Assembly: GCF_020564625.1 (NCBI RefSeq)
Contig: NZ_JAJBZT010000001.1
Location: 186,001-250,000 of the forward strand
Reading direction: 5' to 3'
Length of the DNA stretch: 64,000 bases
Source: Leeia speluncae
GTDB taxonomy: Bacteria > Pseudomonadota > Gammaproteobacteria > Burkholderiales > Leeiaceae
Made by a program: the position numbers and the translations under genes. Each line of letters starts with the position of its first letter. The stretch's first letter is position 1. The notes beneath the pieces were generated by a model that searched no databases, was not told where the DNA came from, and worked only from the letters and a program-made list of their open reading frames with translations. Below, in pieces: positions 7,850 through 16,676 of this stretch.

Positions 7850-10774
7850 TTATTCAGGAGTATTTGCTTGTGTTTCAACTTGTTGCAGCGATTCAACAGC
7901 CTCAGTTGTCGCTTTTGGCTTGCGACGACGGGTTGTCTTTGGTTTCTCTACTTCCGCTACAACGGTTTCAACAGGTGCATCTACTACTTTTTCTGCTGCC
8001 GTTTCCACCAATTGAAGTTGCTCTGGTGCTGCAACCTCAGGCTTGGTGGTTTTACGTCTTGTCTGGCGACGTGGTTTTGCAGGCGCTTCTTCTGCTACCT
8101 CAGTTGTCGTTACTCTGGTTTCAATTGCATGCAGTTCTTCTGCGGGCTCTGCTGCAACTGGTGCCTCTGGTACTTTATCTGCAACGACAGTTTCTACCAC
8201 CGGTACAGCTACTTCAGTAGGCGCTACTGCAGGAGCCTCTTGTGGCACTACTGTGTTGGTTTCAACGGCCGTTGTGCTCTCAGAGGCGGGCGTAGTGATA
8301 GAGCTAACAATCGCTTCGACAGTTTCAGTTACCTTCACTTCTTCTTTTGAAGGAGTAACAACTTCAACTTGGCTTGCGGTATTGTTTTCAACCACTGTTT
8401 CGGCAACCTGAACAACAGAAGGCGCTGCTACAGCTTCTTCGACTTTTGCCTCTGCAATAGGTGCTGGCGCTGGTGTAATTTCTACAGGAGCGCTAACTAC
8501 CTCTGATACAGCTGGTGCAGCATTGGACTCAGCGTTAACCAATACATCATTTGGTACAAATGCTGTGTTCTCTTCTGAGCTACGTTCTTTGCGCTCACCA
8601 CGACGGTTGCGGCGGCGGCGATTGTTGCTCTTGTGTTCGCTTTCCGCAGCGTTCTCTGGCGCAGAAGAAACGACTTCGGTACTTACTCGGTTATTACTTT
8701 CAGCTGGCTGACGGCTTTCACGAGGTTCTTTTTCCTGGCGCTCAGTATTGCGTTCAGTACGCTCGTTTTTATCGCCACGATCATTGCGATTATTACGATT
8801 GTTACGCCCTGTGTTACCCGTTGTTGCTGCGGTTGCTGTTTCTTTGTCTGATGCAACTGCTTCGTTACGATTCTCTTTTTCTTTGCGTCGTTGATTGTTT
8901 TCTTCCTGACGCGGCTGACGAGTTTCATCGTTCTGATTGCGTTGACGATCGTTGCTGCGCTCGCCTCTGTCTTGGCGGTTGTTACGTTCGTTACGATTGT
9001 TGCGATCGTTTCGGTTGTTACGTCCACGACGAGGTGCTTCGCTAGATTTCTCAGCAGGTTTTTGCTCTTTAATCTGCTCGGTTTCACCCTTTAGCCAGTT
9101 AATGATGCGAGCAAAGAAACCTGGTTTTGCCGGTTGCGCTGCTTTTCTCTCTTCAACAATAGGAGCCGGTTGATCTGGCGTAAAGTGTTGAACTGCCGCT
9201 TGCTGGCGAACTTCTGTTTTTTGTTTCTGTGCAACAGGCACTTCCACGTCTTCAGAAGGTCTTTCCATCATTTTGTAACTTGGCATGTCATCTTCGTGAT
9301 GATTCAAGTCGTCGTGGCGAAGACGGTTGATTTTGTAGTTAGGTGTTTCCAAGTGGATATTTGGAATAAGCACCACACTTACTTTTAAGCGTGCTTCAAT
9401 GGCGTAAATTTCTGCGCGTTTTTCATTTAGCAAGTAGGTTGCAACATCAACCGGAACTTGTGCATGAACGGCGCCAGTATTTTCCTTCATTGCTTCTTCT
9501 TGCAAGATACGCAAGATATGAAGCGCAGAAGACTCTGTACCACGAATAAAGCCGGTACCATGACAGCGAGGGCATGGCATGTGCGCAGATTCGCCTAGGC
9601 TAGGCTGTAAACGCTGGCGTGATAGCTCTAATAAGCCAAAGCGAGAAATCTTGCCATACTGAACGCGTGCTCTATCGTGATGCAGTGCATCTTTTAGACG
9701 ATTTTCCACTTCACGCTGATTCTTAGGGTTTTCCATGTCGATAAAATCGATCACGATCAAACCGCCTAAGTCACGTAGACGTAATTGACGAGCAATTTCG
9801 TCCGCTGCTTCTAAGTTGGTATTCAGTGCGGTCGTTTCAATATCGCCACCGCGGGTTGCACGCGCGGAGTTAACGTCAATAGAAACAAGCGCTTCTGTGT
9901 GGTCAATAACAATCGCACCACCAGAAGGTAGGCTTACCTCACGGCGATAAGCGGTTTCAATTTGATGCTCGATCTGGAAGCGAGAAAATAGCGGTACATC
10001 GTCTTTATAAAGCTTTACGCGATGCACATTGGCAGGCATCACATGGCTCATAAACTGGCGTGCTTGCTCGTATAAGCTCTCTGTATCAATCAGGATTTCG
10101 CCAATATCTGGCTGGAAATAGTCACGAATAGCACGAATCACAAGGCTAGATTCTTGATAAATCAAGAACGCACCTGTTTGAGAAGTGGCTGCGCCTTCAA
10201 TTGCATTCCAAAGTTGCAATAGGTAGTTTAAGTCCCACTGCAATTCTTCAAGCGTTCTACCAATCGCAGCAGTACGTCCAATTACACTCATTCCATTTGG
10301 CGAGTCTAGTTGGTCTAGCAATGCACGTAATTCGTTACGCTCTTCGCCTTCAATACGACGAGAAACGCCACCACCACGTGGGTTGTTAGGCATTAACACC
10401 AAGTAACGACCAGCCAAGCTAATAAAGGTGGTTAGTGCTGCACCTTTATTGCCACGTTCGTCTTTGTCTACTTGGACAATGACTTCCATGCCTTCTTTTA
10501 AGGCGTCTTGAATACGTGCGCGGTGATCAGTTCCAGGAAGGAAGTATGAGCGGGCAACTTCTTTGAATGGTAAAAAGCCATGGCGTTCTTGGCCGTAATC
10601 TACAAATGCTGCCTCAAGACTAGGCTCGATGCGGGTAATAACACCTTTGTAGATATTGCTTTTACGTTGTTCTTTGCCAACGGTTTCAATGTCTAGGTCA
10701 ATTAATTTCTGACCATCAACAATCGCGACGCGCAGTTCTTCAGACTGCGTCGCATTAAATAACATACGTTTCAT
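7850..10774 (-). CDS. rne: Ribonuclease E
   Basis: A 974-residue RNase E, the membrane-associated endonuclease that starts mRNA decay and matures rRNA and tRNA. The N-terminal half has the S1 RNA-binding domain (KSNIYKGVITRIEPSLEAAFVDYG), the DNase I-like catalytic region with both metal-binding Asp motifs (SIDVNSARATRG and IVIDFIDM) and the Zn-link CPRCHGTG. The C-terminal half, after about residue 560, is disordered: an Asn/Arg/Asp-rich stretch (about 585-680), a basic patch (NNRRRRNRRGERKERS), a Val/Glu/Ala-rich acidic region and two more basic patches near the end, consistent with degradosome and RNA-binding microdomains. I start at ATG 10774 (MKRMLFN), with GGGGA upstream, not at the longer 10849 frame. 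It is divergent from rluC as in E. coli. Confidence 0.96.
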   Translation of the reverse strand: MKRMLFNATQSEELRVAIVDGQKLIDLDIETVGKEQRKSNIYKGVITRIEPSLEAAFVDYGQERHGFLPFKEVARSYFLPGTDHRARIQDALKEGMEVIVQVDKDERGNKGAALTTFISLAGRYLVLMPNNPRGGGVSRRIEGEERNELRALLDQLDSPNGMSVIGRTAAIGRTLEELQWDLNYLLQLWNAIEGAATSQTGAFLIYQESSLVIRAIRDYFQPDIGEILIDTESLYEQARQFMSHVMPANVHRVKLYKDDVPLFSRFQIEHQIETAYRREVSLPSGGAIVIDHTEALVSIDVNSARATRGGDIETTALNTNLEAADEIARQLRLRDLGGLIVIDFIDMENPKNQREVENRLKDALHHDRARVQYGKISRFGLLELSRQRLQPSLGESAHMPCPRCHGTGFIRGTESSALHILRILQEEAMKENTGAVHAQVPVDVATYLLNEKRAEIYAIEARLKVSVVLIPNIHLETPNYKINRLRHDDLNHHEDDMPSYKMMERPSEDVEVPVAQKQKTEVRQQAAVQHFTPDQPAPIVEERKAAQPAKPGFFARIINWLKGETEQIKEQKPAEKSSEAPRRGRNNRNDRNNRNERNNRQDRGERSNDRQRNQNDETRQPRQEENNQRRKEKENRNEAVASDKETATAATTGNTGRNNRNNRNDRGDKNERTERNTERQEKEPRESRQPAESNNRVSTEVVSSAPENAAESEHKSNNRRRRNRRGERKERSSEENTAFVPNDVLVNAESNAAPAVSEVVSAPVEITPAPAPIAEAKVEEAVAAPSVVQVAETVVENNTASQVEVVTPSKEEVKVTETVEAIVSSITTPASESTTAVETNTVVPQEAPAVAPTEVAVPVVETVVADKVPEAPVAAEPAEELHAIETRVTTTEVAEEAPAKPRRQTRRKTTKPEVAAPEQLQLVETAAEKVVDAPVETVVAEVEKPKTTRRRKPKATTEAVESLQQVETQANTPE

Positions 10775-11817
10775 ATTTTTCCCCGCGCGCCATGAAAGCA
10801 CGGGATTCACTGTACTGGCCGTTGCAGAGGCAATTGGCACTACCGACAACCAGTTTGTTACAGTTCAACGACTGTAGAACAGTGCATTTCGAACGAGCGA
10901 ATGCTTTTCTTGCATGATTAAGAGAGGCTCAATAGCCCAAAGTTACATTGAGTCTCAAAAATGCTTGTTCCTTAATGTGATAGTAGATAAGGGCGAACCC
11001 TTTACAGGTGGTTTATTGTCTTGTACCGGTATTGATGCATGAGCTGGCAGTCAACAGGTGAATAAGAGGTCATCTTGCTTTTGATGTACCGGTTTTTCTA
11101 TGAAAAACAGGCAGATATCTTTGCTTTTGATAATATTATTCTTCGTTTTCTGACATTTTCCAGTGTGTCTTTTCTCTATTATTTGGCAGGGCGCTAACCA
11201 TCAGCATTCAACCTGCAGCGTCACCACCAAAGTGGCCGTCTTCGCATCCTGTCTGGTTACACTATATTTCAGCTTAAATGACCAATTTCAGTTTATGGGA
11301 GTCATTTGTTATCTCAACCACAATGAAATGGGCTTTCAAATAGTGTACTTGCTTGTTTGATGCGCCGATTATATTGGAAAAAACTTTAACAACCGAAAAC
11401 CGTGCCAGCAGCTTTTTTCTATCATGCATCCGACGTTACGCCGGTATTCTAACTTCCTGTATTTGCGACGATCACAAAATGAAACAAAAAAACATTTGAT
11501 GCTTTTCAGCGCGCAAAATTTTTAATGTATTGCGATCACTACTTATTAGCGTTAGGCGAGTGATATTAGCCTTGCATGCGTTAACCTTACGGTGACGTAT
11601 AAACCACTTGTTGAGTGAGTTAAACGGTATCTGGTGCGCAGCAACCAGATGTCGGTGTCCGTCTTATCACGAATCCTTGGCTAGGGGGCAAGCGCAAATC
11701 TGACACGTATTGAATATAGAGGTTGGCATAACTTCGTGAGTCACACCAAAAATAACCTCTGCCAATAGGGGTTCAGCGGTATACTTGCACCTTTAATTAG
11801 CCAGAATTAGCTGTGTA
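10775..11817. other. Long rne-rluC intergenic region (likely rne 5' leader)
   Basis: Over 1 kb without a convincing gene; a 65-codon plus-strand frame at 11163-11360 has no family resemblance or ribosome binding site. On the minus strand an exact TATAAT lies at 11368-11373 with a weak -35 (TCGGTT), which would give rne a leader of about 590 bases. Toward rluC a TATACT (11780-11785) is the best -10 candidate. An inverted repeat ATCTGGT/ACCAGAT sits at 11629-11650. RNase E genes are known to have long leaders used for autoregulation, so that role is the natural guess. Confidence 0.55.
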
Positions 11818-12861
11818 ATGGTGACTACCGGTAAAAAAATCAAAGAGCGGGGCAGCCGAGCTTCAAAAGAAAAGCCCACTACTGAACGTAGTATACGCAA
11901 TGTTCCTGCTCCCCGTAAAGAAAACCTCGAAGTGGTTCGGGTAAAGATCGATGAAGACGAAGCAGGACAACGCTTAGACAACTTTTTGATGAAGCGCCTG
12001 AAAGGGGTGCCGAAATCTCGCATCTATCGCATCATTCGCGGCGGAGAGGTGCGCGTGAATGGAAAACGAGCGGAAGTGAGTGATCATATTCAAAAAGGGG
12101 ATGAGATTCGAATTCCGCCCGTTCGTGTGGCGGAAAAACCTGCTTCACAAACAGATACCTCGACTATTCAGACGGTTGAGTTCGAGGTGCTATTTGAAGA
12201 TGAAGCATTATTAGTGATTAATAAACCATCTGGTGTCGCGGTGCATGGCGGCAGTGGTATTTCACGAGGGGTGATTGAGCAATTACGCATTCAACGCCCA
12301 AAAGCGAAGTTTTTAGAGCTAGTACATCGCTTAGATCGAGAAACCTCGGGTGTGTTATTGGTGGCCAAAAAGCGGGCTGCGTTAGTCAAGCTTCACGAAA
12401 TGATGCGTGCCAATCAAACTGATAAGCGTTACTTTGCGCTTGCCATTGGTGCGTGGACAAAGCAAAGCTTACATGTGAAAGCGCCATTGCATAAATTCTT
12501 GCTCCCAGATGGCGAGCGCCGCGTTCGCGTAGAGTCTGGTGGGCTGGCTTCACATACTATTTTCCGTTTACAGAAAAAATGGAAAGACTTCGCTTTATTG
12601 GAAGCAGAACTTAAAACGGGCCGTACTCACCAAATTCGTGTTCATTTGCAGCACGAAGGTCATCCAATTGCAGGGGATGATAAATATGGTGACTTTGCTC
12701 TCAATAAGCAATTGCAAAAGCAAGGTCTAAAACGCATGTTCCTTCATGCATGGCAAATGAAGTTGGCGCATCCTATCTCTGGTGAGCCACTGGTTTTGCA
12801 GGCCAAAATGCCGCCAGATCTACAGAAATTTATTGATCAGTTGCCAAAGAACGAAGGTTAA
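11818..12861 (+). CDS. rluC: 23S rRNA pseudouridine synthase RluC
   Basis: A 347-residue pseudouridine synthase of the RluA family; RluC modifies U955, U2504 and U2580 of 23S rRNA (E. coli numbering). An S4 RNA-binding domain is at about 45-110 (QRLDNFLMKRLKGVPKSRIYRIIRGG), and the catalytic domain follows with the signature HRLDRETSG, catalytic D173. The first 40 residues are a basic extension (KKIKERGSRASKEK) longer than usual; with no good ribosome binding site at ATG 11818 the start is less sure, but the next in-frame ATG would cut into the S4 domain. Divergence from rne supports RluC over RluD. It begins a unit with the HAD phosphatase gene 4 bases downstream. Confidence 0.93.
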   Translation: MVTTGKKIKERGSRASKEKPTTERSIRNVPAPRKENLEVVRVKIDEDEAGQRLDNFLMKRLKGVPKSRIYRIIRGGEVRVNGKRAEVSDHIQKGDEIRIPPVRVAEKPASQTDTSTIQTVEFEVLFEDEALLVINKPSGVAVHGGSGISRGVIEQLRIQRPKAKFLELVHRLDRETSGVLLVAKKRAALVKLHEMMRANQTDKRYFALAIGAWTKQSLHVKAPLHKFLLPDGERRVRVESGGLASHTIFRLQKKWKDFALLEAELKTGRTHQIRVHLQHEGHPIAGDDKYGDFALNKQLQKQGLKRMFLHAWQMKLAHPISGEPLVLQAKMPPDLQKFIDQLPKNEG

Positions 12862-12865
12862 GAGC

Positions 12866-13522
12866 ATGGCAAAATCACGCGCATATGATTTAGTGGTGTT
12901 TGACTGGGATGGCACGTTGATGGATTCGACAGCCAATATCGTGAATGCGCTTCAGTACGCATTTACAGAAATTGGCTTGCCCATTCCTTCTCGTGAAGAT
13001 TGTGCGTATGTGATTGGTTTAAGCTTGCAAGATGCCATGAAGTACCTTGCTCCAACGATGAATGAATCTGACTACCAAGAAATCGTATTGAAGTACCGAG
13101 AGCACTATTTTGAGAATGCAAACCAAATGGTGCTCTATGACGGGGCAACTCAATTATTAGAGAAACTTGAAGCATCTGGTCATTTTTTGGCAGTAGCGAC
13201 AGGAAAGTCCCGTTTAGGTCTAAATGATGCATTGAAAGCAACCGGTTTAGAGGGGGTTTTTCACACAACTAGATGTGCTGATGAGAGTTTTTCGAAACCA
13301 AATCCTGCGATGCTCTTCGAGGTGATGGATAGGGTGGGGATGACCGTTGAGCAAACGATCATGATTGGTGATACAACGCATGACTTGCAAATGGCTAAGT
13401 CGGCAGGTACGCATGCCATCGGTTTGACGCACGGCGCCCATGCGAAAGAGGCGCTAAGTAAGCTTCCCAATCGTGCAATTCTGAATAACTTGCATGAGCT
13501 TCTTGAGTGGTTTGAGGCTTAA
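12866..13522 (+). CDS. HAD-IA family hydrolase (Gph-like phosphatase)
   Basis: A 218-residue haloacid dehalogenase-like phosphatase. Motif I is DWDGTL with nucleophile D13 and D15, motif II is in VATGKSR, motif III is the lysine of FSKPNPAM, and motif IV is GDTTHDLQMA. A helical cap of the type seen in phosphoglycolate phosphatases sits between motifs I and II. The start ATG 12866 has GAAGG upstream and lies 4 bases after rluC. In many proteobacteria a HAD phosphatase follows rluC, so this is a conserved pair, but the physiological substrate (phosphoglycolate or another small phosphate ester) cannot be read from the sequence. Confidence 0.88.
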   Translation: MAKSRAYDLVVFDWDGTLMDSTANIVNALQYAFTEIGLPIPSREDCAYVIGLSLQDAMKYLAPTMNESDYQEIVLKYREHYFENANQMVLYDGATQLLEKLEASGHFLAVATGKSRLGLNDALKATGLEGVFHTTRCADESFSKPNPAMLFEVMDRVGMTVEQTIMIGDTTHDLQMAKSAGTHAIGLTHGAHAKEALSKLPNRAILNNLHELLEWFEA

Positions 13523-13548
13523 AGAGTCAATTGCCAGTGGGGACGTTT

Positions 13549-13917
13549 GTGAGCGATTTACCTAAGAAGTATCTTATTTGCTCAGTCTCTGAGTTAATAG
13601 AAAAAGGATTAGCCTTTCGCTTTCAGGTTGAGCTGGATGGAAAAAGAAAGCCTGCCTTCATTCTGAAATATGAATCTCAGTATTTTGCGTATCTGAACGA
13701 ATGTGCTCACATCCCCGTCGAAATGGACTGGCAACCGGGGGATTTCCTCGATATTGATAAAACCACCATCCTTTGTGCGATGCATGGCGCGGCCTACCTA
13801 CCTGATACCGGCTTGTGTGTTCGAGGTCCATGTAAGGGGGCTAGGTTAAAAAAAATCCCGATCTATGAACAAGAAATGCAACTAGTGACGGATTTACCAG
13901 TCTTTCCTGACGAATAG
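13549..13917 (+). CDS. Rieske [2Fe-2S] domain protein, ferredoxin-like
   Basis: A small soluble protein of about 122 residues made of one Rieske domain. The cluster ligands are C52-x-H54 and C76-x2-H79. The 21 residues between the two pairs are a few more than in typical ferredoxin-type Rieske proteins. I chose GTG 13549 (SDLPKKYLI), which has GGGGA a short distance upstream, over TTG 13531. It follows the HAD gene by 26 bases and probably shares its transcript. Similar proteins are common in betaproteobacteria next to rluC, HAD phosphatase and sppA; the redox partner is unknown. Confidence 0.85.
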   Translation: MSDLPKKYLICSVSELIEKGLAFRFQVELDGKRKPAFILKYESQYFAYLNECAHIPVEMDWQPGDFLDIDKTTILCAMHGAAYLPDTGLCVRGPCKGARLKKIPIYEQEMQLVTDLPVFPDE

Positions 13918-13998
13918 CAGTTGTTGAGTGTTAATACGCTCATTTGAGCGTGGTTGACGACAATCGCCTAATGAATATAACAAAAGGGTTTTCTACAC

Positions 13999-14964
13999 AT
14001 GTCTGATTCATCTAATCAAACACCAAATACCGAACCAAACTGGGAGAGGAAGGTATTGGAAGGTTTAGTGAAAGATGTATTAAAAGAGCAACGGGTAAAA
14101 CGCCGTTGGGGCATCTTTTTTAAATTGGTTTGGTTAGGCATTATCGGTCTTTCTATTCTGTTGATGATTGGGTTGTTTAGTGCGAACGAAGCGCCGGAAA
14201 CCACTCGTCCGCATACGGCATTAATTCGGTTAGATGGTGTGATTGCTGCAAATGAAGAGGCGAATGCAGAAGCAATTATCAAGTCTCTACAAAAAGCCTT
14301 TGCCGCACCAAATACCAAAGGGGTTATTTTAAAAATTAACAGTCCTGGTGGTAGCCCTGTTCAAGCAGGGATGATTCATGATGAGATTTTGAGGCTCAGA
14401 AAGCTCAACCCAAGCATTCCTTTGTATGCTGTAGTGGAAGATATGTGTGCTTCCGGTGGTTACTATGTGGCAGTTGCTGCAGATAAAATTTATGTGGATA
14501 AAGCAAGCTTAGTCGGTTCAATTGGTGTTTTGATGGATGGTTTTGGCTTTACTGGGACGATGGAAAAACTAGGTGTTGAACGCAGACTAATCACGGCAGG
14601 TGAGAATAAAGGGTTTATGGATCCATTCTCCCCGTTGAATGATGCGCAACAAGGCTACGCGAAGCAAATGTTAGCCCAGATTCACCAACAGTTTATTGAT
14701 GTGGTCAAAGAGGGTAGGGGAAATCGCCTAAAAGAAGATCCTCTCTTGTTTAGTGGCCTAGTCTGGAATGGTGCAAAAAGTATTGAGATGGGGTTGGCTG
14801 ATGAATTGGGTTCTGTTGGTTCCGTCTCTAGAAATGTATTAAAAGCGGAATTCATTGTGGACTATAGTCCTAGAGACTCATTTGCTGCGCGATTGGCTAA
14901 ACAAGCGGGCGTCCGTTTTGGTCAAGGTGTGGGAAGTTTGGCAACCCAGCAAACTTTACAATAA
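13999..14964 (+). CDS. sppA: S49 family signal peptide peptidase SppA
   Basis: A 321-residue inner-membrane serine protease of the short SppA type, which degrades cleaved signal peptides. A cytoplasmic N-terminus of about 38 residues precedes one transmembrane segment (39-60). The periplasmic domain has the oxyanion motif NSPGGSP (114-120), catalytic S152 in CASGGYY and general base K204 in GENKGFMDPF, together with LVGSIGV. The length fits one catalytic domain, not the double-length E. coli protein. It is the last gene of the rluC-HAD-Rieske-sppA group; an 81-base gap with a small CGCTCA/TGAGCG hairpin separates it from the Rieske gene, so it may have its own promoter. Confidence 0.92.
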   Translation: MSDSSNQTPNTEPNWERKVLEGLVKDVLKEQRVKRRWGIFFKLVWLGIIGLSILLMIGLFSANEAPETTRPHTALIRLDGVIAANEEANAEAIIKSLQKAFAAPNTKGVILKINSPGGSPVQAGMIHDEILRLRKLNPSIPLYAVVEDMCASGGYYVAVAADKIYVDKASLVGSIGVLMDGFGFTGTMEKLGVERRLITAGENKGFMDPFSPLNDAQQGYAKQMLAQIHQQFIDVVKEGRGNRLKEDPLLFSGLVWNGAKSIEMGLADELGSVGSVSRNVLKAEFIVDYSPRDSFAARLAKQAGVRFGQGVGSLATQQTLQ

Positions 14965-15037
14965 GGGTATTTGCATTCATTGCTAGTTTGTTCTAAGATC
15001 ATATTACCGAGTAACCACCTTTGATAAGGAGGCAATC

Positions 15038-15262
15038 ATGAGCACAATTACCGGAAGTGCTGGCAGTGTTCAGACTGCAGCCCAGATTTATGCCTTTAAA
15101 CAAGCTGAGGCCGCGTCTGCTAATCAGGTAGGTACTTTGCTAGAAAACTTACCAGAAGTATCTGGTTCTGTTTCTCAGCAACAAGCACAAGCACCTAGTG
15201 AACCTACATCAGTGACTAATAACCCTGATAACTTGGGTCAAACCATTGATATCCGTGTTTAA
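15038..15262 (+). CDS. Small YjfB-like putative motility protein
   Basis: A 74-residue protein with a strong ribosome binding site (AAGGAGG). The order of features - a short N-terminus, a helix AAQIYAFKQAEAASANQVGTLLENLPE, a Gln/Pro-rich linker and an ending NPDNLGQTIDIRV - resembles the YjfB family of putative motility proteins, whose members end in a similar LGQxIDxRV motif. Function is unknown even in the family. It is followed by a strong terminator and looks like a single-gene unit; flagellar genes lie 4 kb away. Confidence 0.7.
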   Translation: MSTITGSAGSVQTAAQIYAFKQAEAASANQVGTLLENLPEVSGSVSQQQAQAPSEPTSVTNNPDNLGQTIDIRV

Positions 15263-15290
15263 CCACTATTAAGTGTTTGATGTTTGCAAA

Positions 15291-15316
15291 AAAAGCCACC
15301 TTTTGGTGGCTTTTTT
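15291..15316. terminator. Bidirectional terminator
   Basis: GCCACC (15295-15300), loop TTTT, GGTGGC (15305-15310), flanked by A and T runs; it lies between the converging YjfB-like gene and the DUF4936 gene. Confidence 0.9.
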
Positions 15317-15348
15317 ATTTGTGGCGTTGTTGTTCAAACAGCATTTAC

Positions 15349-15645
15349 TTAATCTCTGCTAACAAACCATTCCTCATGTCTAAACTGGTTTGTTTTAGCG
15401 GAAGGGATTAGATAGTTTGCTAGTGTTATCTTCTGTAAATGCGCTGTGAGCACTTGTTTGAAACTTTCTACATCATCAATGCCTTGGTAGGTTTCCATTA
15501 TCGTACTTGGGTTGTCCTGTTTTTGGGCATAGCCTATTTGTTGGCAATATCCACGCAAAGCATTTTGAAGTGCCCTTACTTCTTCATCCCACTTTTCAAG
15601 TTTTGTCAGGTCTACTTGATAGTAGATATATAAATCAACCGACAT
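15349..15645 (-). CDS. DUF4936 family protein
   Basis: A 98-residue protein (starting SVDLYIYYQVD) resembling DUF4936, a small ferredoxin-like-fold family found mainly in betaproteobacteria. Its start follows the ygfZ stop by 2 bases, so the two are translated from one message. Conserved pieces are the N-terminal strand with YYQV, the central METYQGIDD and the final HEEWFV. Members are often found beside ygfZ, which hints at a shared role, but no activity is known. The identification is by pattern and neighbourhood. Confidence 0.75.
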   Translation of the reverse strand: MSVDLYIYYQVDLTKLEKWDEEVRALQNALRGYCQQIGYAQKQDNPSTIMETYQGIDDVESFKQVLTAHLQKITLANYLIPSAKTNQFRHEEWFVSRD

Positions 15646-15647
15646 GA

Positions 15648-16676
15648 TTAGGCGGTTTCATTTTCAAGAGAGTAGGGTGGTTCTTTGACTGTTACCGTTG
15701 CACCATTCAAGTCACCAATATGTAATGGCTTATCAATGCTGCTCGACTGAATCACAGCTAACCCTTGCCAACCTTCAGTCGTTTGCACTGCATTCACAAT
15801 ACGTCCACTGGCTTGGCCATTCATTTCTTCGCTATACAGTTGCTGTTCATTCGTGAATGCATCTGTGCTAGCAACACGGTAAGTTCTGCGTTTTAATTTA
15901 CCTAGATATTGGGTTCTGGCAATAATTTCTTGGCCGGTATAGCATCCCTTGGTAAAACTGATGCCGCCATTCAGTTTGTCTAGATTAAGCATCTGTGCGA
16001 CAAACTCATCTTGTGTCACGTCAGTTACCCATGGTGTTCCATTTTCAATCTCTGCCAATTCCCATTGTGAGGTCCCCGCTAATGTGGCGTCTTTGGCAAA
16101 AGCATCCCAGAGTGTTTGCGCTTGTTCGACTGGTGCAATCCACATAAATGCATTGGTTGAAATGGCAATGCAAGTTGCACGATCAACCTGTGCAGTTTGC
16201 ATTGGAGCGAGAGTGACACCGAGTACTTTGTTTGACAGTTCTGCTGCTTTTTGTCCCACTAATCCAAAACAAACCAATTGGCTGGGCAGGTCGCTTGCTT
16301 TAGACTTGGCACGTAGAATGTACATGGATAGTCGTTTTTGAATTGTTGGCACCAATGTGCTTGGCAACTGCAACATATAACCGTCAGCTTGTCGCCAAAT
16401 GCGGAAGTTCGCTAATACACGGCCTTTTGGTGTGGATTGTGCACTGTAAACACAGTCAGTTTCTGATATTTTTTTTATGTCGCTAGATAACTGACCTTGC
16501 AGGAAGGTGGCGGTGTCTTCACCGATAAAGTGAATAAGGCCAAAAGAAGATAAGTCACAAAGCCAAGTTGCTTGCGTATCTGTGCTCGCCAAGTGTGAGC
16601 TACCAAATCCAATGGTTTTGCCATTTTCGATAATCGCGTCTTGTTGTGCTAGAAATGCTTGCCAGTCTTGATTCAT
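15648..16676 (-). CDS. ygfZ: Folate-binding iron-sulfur protein YgfZ
   Basis: A 342-residue GcvT-like, tetrahydrofolate-dependent protein that supports synthesis or repair of certain Fe-S enzymes. The family signature KGCYTGQEIIARTQYLGKLKRR is intact, including the conserved redox Cys. The start at ATG 16676 (MNQDWQAFL) has AAGG and GAAG upstream; a TTG eight codons earlier is less likely. The DUF4936 gene is immediately downstream. A ygfX-like gene is divergent, as in E. coli, where ygfZ is divergent from sdhE-ygfX; sdhE is absent here. Confidence 0.93.
   Translation of the reverse strand: MNQDWQAFLAQQDAIIENGKTIGFGSSHLASTDTQATWLCDLSSFGLIHFIGEDTATFLQGQLSSDIKKISETDCVYSAQSTPKGRVLANFRIWRQADGYMLQLPSTLVPTIQKRLSMYILRAKSKASDLPSQLVCFGLVGQKAAELSNKVLGVTLAPMQTAQVDRATCIAISTNAFMWIAPVEQAQTLWDAFAKDATLAGTSQWELAEIENGTPWVTDVTQDEFVAQMLNLDKLNGGISFTKGCYTGQEIIARTQYLGKLKRRTYRVASTDAFTNEQQLYSEEMNGQASGRIVNAVQTTEGWQGLAVIQSSSIDKPLHIGDLNGATVTVKEPPYSLENETA

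Noticed and set aside
8890-9040. Repeating Asn/Arg codons that look like a tandem DNA repeat
   Set aside because: The DNA units are imperfect and in frame; they reflect the protein's low-complexity tract and not a CRISPR or satellite array.
8683-9087. A 134-codon minus-strand frame within rne in another phase
   Set aside because: Thr/Lys/Ala repeats are produced by frame-shifting the N/R/D-rich tract; no independent start signal.
7864-9388. Several overlapping plus-strand frames of 60-160 codons inside rne
   Set aside because: All lie opposite the low-complexity C-terminal half of RNase E, where biased composition keeps several antisense frames open; none has a ribosome binding site or a recognisable domain.
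11163-11360. A 65-codon plus-strand frame in the rne-rluC gap
   Set aside because: No ribosome binding site, Cys/His/Phe-rich mixture without family resemblance, and it would lie antisense in the probable rne leader.
12782-12865. Upstream extension of the HAD phosphatase into rluC
   Set aside because: The 28 extra codons overlap rluC and lack family resemblance; ATG 12866 has a good ribosome binding site and fits motif I position.
13937-13950. CGCTCA/TGAGCG hairpin before sppA as a terminator
   Set aside because: Only 6 bp, two-base loop, and no T run.
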